Shown here piece after piece: positions 58,732 to 64,000 of a DNA stretch of 64,000 nucleotides. How positions within the stretch are numbered: the first letter of the stretch is position 1; every line of letters starts with the position of its first letter. Below the pieces are notes generated by a model that was not told where the DNA came from, did not search any database, and worked only from the letters and a program-made list of their open reading frames with translations. The stretch spans positions 2,604,001 to 2,668,000 of the forward strand of contig JAQQWL010000001.1 in the NCBI GenBank assembly GCA_038363925.1, given 5' to 3'. The stretch is from Apiospora phragmitis. Lineage: Eukaryota; Ascomycota; Sordariomycetes; Amphisphaeriales; Apiosporaceae. The position numbers and the translations under genes are program-made.

Positions 58732-60305
58732 CTATTCCTTGATGCTGTAACTACGCCTGTACTGGTCATCGATTTTCTCCAAGTAGTAGGTTCCAGGAAA
58801 CAGGGAATCGACGTCACCAGTCGGGGTGTAGCTGTGGGCGCCATATGCCTTCTCGCGAAGGGCGCATGCCTGTAGGGGTTCAGTAGGTTAGTCCAGAGTC
58901 TTTGCATTCTAGCATTGTACTTGTGTGCGTTGCTTACCGTTTCGTATTCGTCAGCCCCGGTGGCGCGTCTCTTCGCGAGCCTCGCCATCAGGTCGATGGT
59001 CGTCACCATGGGCTTGACGTCGCCGACGACGCGGAGGGTGAACAGAGTGGCCGCAAGGCCGCTTCCGTAACTGAACACACCGATCCTCTTCCCGACCAGA
59101 TCGGTAAGGTCGATGTTGCTCAGCAGACTGATGAGCGAGCAGTAGGTGCTGGCAGTGTACATGTTGCCGCAAAGGCTGGGGGCCTCGATGCACGCCTTGA
59201 TACGGGCCTCGTACTTCGGCTTGGTGATTCCAATGAAGGCCTTCTCGAGTTCCTTGCTCAAGAGCGAGTCATCGTAGCTGAGGTTCTTCAACTCCTCTGG
59301 CACGACGCCGTCCCAGGCCTCGTCGCCCTTGGAGTGAAGGAAGTCTTGGTAAGCAAGGCGGCCATACGACTTGGACACCAGCTTGGAGTTTGGGGTGTGG
59401 AAGGCCATGTAGTCAAACATGTCGAGGAAGTCCTTGTCGCCTTGCTCGGGGCCGGCACCGTTCGAGTGCTTCTTGACGTTCTCGCGAAGGCGGTTGTAGC
59501 ACTCGTCCAGTGCATGTAGGTAGGACCGAATGGAACCATGGCCGTCCACGAGCGGATACTCGGACTTGAGGTTTGCCTTATAGAAGTCAAAGACATGGCT
59601 CATGTAGGTGCCTCGGTACACCGGGTCGATGACGAGAGGCGCGCCCGGGCCAATGAGCATGGCCACGCAGCCAGCACCCCCCGTAGGCCGGGCGGCGGGC
59701 TTGTCGTAGGAGGCGATGTCGGAAGCCACCACGATGGCGTTGCGGCCGTCCCACATGCGCGACTCAACCCAGTTGATGGCGTTGAACAGGGCACTGGTGC
59801 CGCCATAGCACGCGTTGATGGTGTCGATGCCCTCGAGATTGGTGTTTCCAGCGGGCTCAAAAAGCTGGGTGAGTACCGACTTGACGGACTTGGCCTTATC
59901 AATGCTAGACTCGGTGCCGACCTCGAGGCGGCCGATTGAGCATGGGTCGATGTTGTACTTGCGCAGCAGCGAGGCCACCGCTGTCAGCGCCAGGGAGCAG
60001 ACATCTGACGAGGCGGTTTAGTCCAACTATTCCACGGACACAGGGCACACGATCGGGGGGTAGATAATGATACCTTCTCTGTCTGTGCAATAGTTCATAA
60101 ACTTCTGGCACAGCCCAATCGTATATTTGCCAGCGGAAACGCCCTGGTACTTTTCGAACTGGGCTTGATCGAGGCACTAGAGGGCGGTGTGTAACGTAAG
60201 ATCTCAGCGCCATACAATGAATGATACGTGGGAGCATGCGCTGCTGACCTGGCTTGGGATCACTATCTCCATGGCCTTGATGCCGACATCTTTGGGGTAC
60301 GCCAT
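58732..60305 (-). CDS. hydroxymethylglutaryl-CoA synthase
   Basis: A 454-residue enzyme that condenses acetyl-CoA with acetoacetyl-CoA in the mevalonate pathway. Four exons (60249-60305, 60074-60176, 58938-60004, 58732-58869) with 68-72-nt introns; the phases give one open frame. Start [34 protein letters not shown] region with Cys in place of the second Gly (TIGLCQ); general-base region [18 protein letters not shown]; catalytic Cys in [38 protein letters not shown]; catalytic His in FHTPNSKLV; and [10 protein letters not shown] with [14 protein letters not shown]. The length is normal for fungal cytosolic HMGS. Its place beside a sesquiterpene cyclase suggests a cluster-dedicated second copy that boosts precursor supply. 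Confidence 0.93.
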
Positions 60306-60342
60306 GGCTGAAAAGGGTGTGCGATTGTCTCAGAGAGGGCGA

Positions 60343-60374
60343 GGGCGTGAGGGCGTGAGGGCGTGAGGGCGTGA
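60343..60374 (-). repeat. four tandem copies of an 8-bp unit upstream of HMG-CoA synthase
   Basis: Perfect GGGCGTGA repeated four times on the plus strand (TCACGCCC in the gene's direction), 38-69 bases before the ATG. Could be leader sequence, a slippage array or repeated protein-binding sites. Confidence 0.85.
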
Positions 60375-60666
60375 GGTCTAGCGCAGAGAAGGGTGCGGAA
60401 GGGCACAGGGTGAAGAATACTATCAAAATTTAATTTTTTGAGCGACCTCGGCCGAGTGCGTTCCAGCGAATGCTAGTTTTGGATCCCATTCGCGCTTATC
60501 GGCCAGCTGAGCTGGCTCCCCCGGCAAGGGCTGCTTGATGGTACACGTAAGCAGCGGGCTTGTATCTTCATACAGTACTTCGGTGCGGAGAGTACTCCAT
60601 ACGATCATGCAGGGGGTGGGGTGGGGATGGGGGGTATCTGATGGATCCTCCGAGCCCAGACTGTGA

Positions 60667-60692
60667 CCGGCCCATGCAACCGGCCCATGCAA
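60667..60692. repeat. two tandem copies of CCGGCCCATGCAA in the divergent promoter
   Basis: A perfect 13-bp direct duplication near the middle of the intergenic region. The CGGNNN-type core could be read by a Zn2Cys6 regulator, but that is inference. Confidence 0.8.
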
Positions 60693-61151
60693 CCTAGGCC
60701 GGCCTACCTAAAGGAGTAAGCAAAGAGATAGGTTAGATCAACTCGTGGAAATGCGCCGGGCTGGCGGTCACAAGAACGTAATACATGAGGTAGCGACAGG
60801 CAGTTGTCCATTTGGACACGTCCCAAACGGGAAATGGCCTGCCACGCAGAATGACCGACCCTTTTCGGAACCGGTGACAACCCCATACAAGAACATGGTA
60901 AAGAAAGAGGCTGCCCCATTCGGCAATGTGCTACCCTGTCGATCAAGCAGGCAGCAGGTGCAAAGCTCCAGTGGATTTTCTAGTATACATAGCCAATACC
61001 GTCTGGTAAGGTATTATATAACTACTTTCCAACCTTACATTGTGGATTTCAGATCAAAATGGTGTTGTAAGATTATGATACCATAGATACGCCATATTTT
61101 TTGAGTCCATAGTCCGATTTTTCTCCAAGCGTTCTCGAGGCAGTTCCCAAG

Positions 61152-62479
61152 ATGACGGTCGTTCTGTTACCCCTGCAACCACAGCCGCTTAATGGCAGCG
61201 CGAATAAGCCTATGGCGGAACTCAGTGGCCATGCGTCGACGGTGAAGCCTCAGATCACCACGGTCACTGAGACTAAGACCAATGGCAATGCGGTCAACGG
61301 CGTGTCGACACAGGGCCCAGTCTATGCGCCCATCTTTGCAGTGCGGCCCCGGGGCCACTACAGATACATACCGCCTTCCAATTGGACAGCGGCCGTGCAC
61401 CCCCGTGTAGACCAAGTGACGATGGAAGTGGACGACTGGTTCCTGGACAACTGGCCGTTCCCCAACGACAAGGCCCGCCGGAAGTTTGTCGACGCAGGCT
61501 TCTCCCGCGTCACCTGCGCTTACTTCCCCCTGGCCTTGGATGACCGGATCCACTTAGCCTGCCGGCTGCTGACCATTTTGTTCCTGATCGACGGTAAGTA
61601 GCAACACTTTGAATTCCGGTCCAGGAAAGCGGGACGCCGAGGCTAAGCAATTCTTTTTGTTGGATCTAGATCTCCTCGAGGACATGTCGTTCAGCGACGG
61701 TGAGAAGTACAACGCCAGCCTGATGCCGATTGCCCGGGGCGACGTCCAACCCGATCGTACGTCAATCCCACCTGCGGCTTCGAAACAGAACCTCGACGAG
61801 TCCATAATACTGACTAACTTCAGGCAAAATCCCGGTGGAGTGGATGTTCTACGACCTATGGGAGAGCATGCGGGCTCATGACAAGACCTTGGCCGATGAG
61901 ATCTTGGAGCCCGTCTTCGTCTTTATGCGGGCGCAAACCGATTCGACCCGCAGGGACATCAAAGAACTCGGCCATTACCTAGAGTACCGCGAGAAAGATG
62001 TCGGCAAAGCGTACGTCTCTGTCCCATCGGAGTCATATGCGTCCGTGCTAACCAGGGAATAGTTTGCTGTCGGCACTGATGCGGTTCAGCATGCAGCTCT
62101 ACATGACGCCGCAGGAGCTGGCGGCGATGAAGGCGGCGGAGCAGAACTGCAGCAAGCACATCTCGGTGGTCAACGACATCTACAGCTGGGAGAAGGAGCT
62201 GGCGCAGTCGCTCAAGACGGCCGAGGAGGGCTCGGTTCTCTGCTCGGCGGTCAAGGTGCTGGCGGACAACACGGCGCTCGATATCGACGCGGCGCGGGCA
62301 TGTCTCTGGACCATGGTGCGTGAGTGGGAGGCTAAGCACGAGTTGCTGTGCTCGGAGCCGCACATGTCGGCGCGATCGACCAGCAAGGCTCAGATGCTGT
62401 CCTCAAGGGGCTGGAGTACCAGATGAGTGGGAACGAGCTGTGGAGCCGGAACACGCCCCGCTACCTGCAGATTAACTAG
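61152..62479 (+). pseudogene. sesquiterpene cyclase, aristolochene-synthase-like, C-terminal frameshift
   Basis: A class I terpene synthase in four exons (61152-61593, 61670-61756, 61824-62010, 62063-62479) with introns of 76, 67 and 52 nt. The first intron's removal creates the Mg-binding DDLLED motif; NDIYSWEKE supplies the second metal site (NSE type); RD..H-equivalent positions lie between. An N-terminal extension of about 60 low-complexity residues precedes the domain. It would cyclise farnesyl diphosphate; the overall pattern is closest to the bacterial-type fungal aristolochene synthases, but the product cannot be read from sequence. Near 62367-62374 the frame is one base short. The normal C-terminal end (GLEYQMSGNELWSRNTPRY) is encoded in the next frame to a TAG at 62479, whereas the direct frame stops at 62426. 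Either a damaged gene or one indel error. Confidence 0.8.
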
Positions 62480-62864
62480 ATCCACAACTGCAGTAGACGG
62501 TATGCAGTCTGTGCCCGTCTGGGCCAGGACTTGCGAAGCTGCCCTATTGGATGCGATCCCGGGATATAATGCTTATGTCTTACAAGGTTAGGGACGGAGT
62601 CCAGAAGACGAATATATACTTCTTTCGGAATGTGATAGATTGTTAAGCGGCCTTCGCCCCACCAAGCCAACACTGTGCCCCGTACTAGGTAAGTACATGT
62701 ACTGTACTGTCATATTAATAGAAGTAGCGGCACACCGCTTAAACTTGCCGATAATTAGCCGGCCTAGCTCTATATATAAACTTATACTAGAACAGCTAGG
62801 CGCGACTAGACGCGTATAGTAAGTACCCTTATTAATAAATAAGACTTAAGTATTAAATAACGTA
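62480..62864. other. spacer between the terpene cyclase and the right-hand transposon
   Basis: Normal composition to about 62740, then AT-rich. No gene. Ends at the TA target (62863-62864). Confidence 0.5.
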
Positions 62865-64000
62865 CCTTATAAACGAGATGCGTATATAAGCGAGCTGCGC
62901 ACTTTTTATTACTAAGCTTTATAAGTTATAAATTAATTTAATTATAACGTTTAAAACTAATTAAATATATTAATAATTATTATTTTTTAAGGTTTTTATA
63001 TTATTTTAATAAATACGCGTATTATACCCGGGCTTTTTATAGATTTTATAGCGTTATAAGCGTGTTTTAAACGTTCTCGTATAATTATTCTTTCGACGCG
63101 ATTCGTTTTATAACTATTTATTAATATCTTTTTAAAACTATAAATCTTTTTTAATTTATATACGAAGTGATCCTTTATCTTGTAGCCGTTTTTTTTATAC
63201 GGCGGCGCCGGCTAAATATTTTATTTATTTTTTAAAGTATCGCGTCTTTACTTTTTAAAAGAGTAACTCGGTATATAACTTATATTATAACCTTTATAAT
63301 TTAATTAAAACTAATTAAAATAAATATTAAAAAGTTATTTTAATATTATATAATACGGTTTCGAATATATTCGGTTCAAGACTAAGCTTTAATTAAGTTA
63401 TTTAAAGTTTTTAATTCTTAAGGGATAAATAGGCCGAAAGATGTCCCCGGAGGTATTAAAATACGTAGCTTTATATTTAATTATAAAGTAATATATTCCG
63501 GATTATACGAGACGAGTCCTATTTTTTAAAAGCCTCTTTATATATTCGAAACGGTAAAAGTCGCTTAGAACGCTTTTAAAAACGTTAATAAGAAGTCTTC
63601 TTTAAAAATATAAATAATATACGCTTATATAAGACCTTTAATTTCTTTGTCGTACGCTCTTTTTAATATATAAAAATAATTAATATTAAAAAAACTAGAG
63701 TTTATATAATAAATAAAAAGGTATATAAAGTATAATAATCGAGTTCTCTTCGTAATAAAGCTCGAAAACTATCGAGTAATAACTTTCGTAGCCGTCTAGG
63801 ATTAAGAGGCGATAACGACCCTTTGTACGAAACCTAGTATATTAATTAAAATATCGAATCTAGTCCTCGCTTTTCTTATTCGTAGTTTAAGTATTTATAA
63901 TTATTACGATCACCTAGTTCTTTAATAATAGGCTGTTCTTATATTAAAAAGAGAGGTACGTTTTCCTAGTAAAAATAATATACGGAGGGATGGCGTAACC
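62865..64000 (-). mobile_element. pogo/Fot1-type transposon, family E copy 3, truncated by the window end
   Basis: Starts CCTTATAAACGAGATGCG after a TA and matches the left 1.1 kb of the copies at 1463 and 52643, including TATACCCGGGC near 63018 and GGCGGCGCCGGC near 63199. It is uninterrupted here, so it shows the empty sites of the insertions in the other two copies. RIP-mutated; the transposase relic is on the minus strand. Confidence 0.8.

Larger units (their letters stand above)
60306..61151. promoter_or_regulatory. 846-bp bidirectional promoter of HMG-CoA synthase and terpene cyclase
   Basis: The two starts face away from each other across this interval. It contains two sets of tandem repeats (see separate entries), GC-rich AGGCCGGCC at about 60696-60704, and AT-rich sequence before 61152. 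It is the obvious place for shared control of the pair. Confidence 0.6.

Noticed and set aside
1..64000. CRISPR arrays, ribosomal RNA and tRNA genes
   Set aside because: No regularly spaced repeats, rRNA cores or convincing tRNA boxes noticed on either strand; a CRISPR would not be expected in a fungal nuclear genome.

Overview
The window is nuclear DNA of a filamentous ascomycete (Pezizomycotina). Its genes are split by short GT-AG introns of about 50-110 bp with CTAAC/CTGAC-type branch points, the coding sequence is GC-rich, and the gene families are typical of moulds. The GC-rich gene blocks alternate with very AT-rich blocks in which CAA codons have become TAA and GC pairs have become AT pairs. 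That is the signature of repeat-induced point mutation (RIP) acting on transposons. The species cannot be named from sequence alone.

Region by region: 1-9.1 kb is mutated transposon DNA: the remains of a hAT transposase gene, then a pogo/Fot1-type DNA transposon (1463-9107) split by a minus-strand Ty1/Copia element (2969-8803) with 203-bp LTRs. 10.9-46.8 kb is the gene-bearing block. It holds a divergent Hsp70-like gene, a seven-repeat PLL-like lectin gene, the relic of a GliT-like thioredoxin reductase, an Arb1-family RNAi/heterochromatin factor, inositol polyphosphate multikinase, the mRNA 3'-end factor Clp1, a J-domain protein, a Zn2Cys6 regulator pseudogene, a cysteine-rich single-pass membrane protein, a sodium/proton antiporter, a multi-pass membrane protein, an alpha/beta hydrolase and a copper amine oxidase. 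48.25-57.06 kb is a four-level transposon nest: a pogo-type element interrupted by a small LTR element and by a second pogo-family element, which is itself interrupted by another copy of the first family. 57.06-62.86 kb is a small GC-rich island holding the remains of a secondary-metabolite cluster: the 5' stub of a polyketide synthase, an EthD-like protein, a dedicated HMG-CoA synthase and a sesquiterpene cyclase. At 62.87 kb another copy of the second pogo family begins and runs off the window.

How the genes fit together: most of the central block is unlinked housekeeping and accessory genes. Only the 57-62.5 kb island looks like a functional unit. HMG-CoA synthase feeds the mevalonate pathway and shares a divergent promoter with the farnesyl-diphosphate cyclase; the EthD-like protein and the polyketide synthase stub suggest that the original cluster was larger. 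Single-base reading-frame breaks occur in the lectin, Hsp70-like, hydrolase, amine oxidase, EthD, terpene cyclase and regulator genes, and none in the eight conserved genes. The accessory gene set therefore appears to be decaying, unless the breaks are assembly errors.
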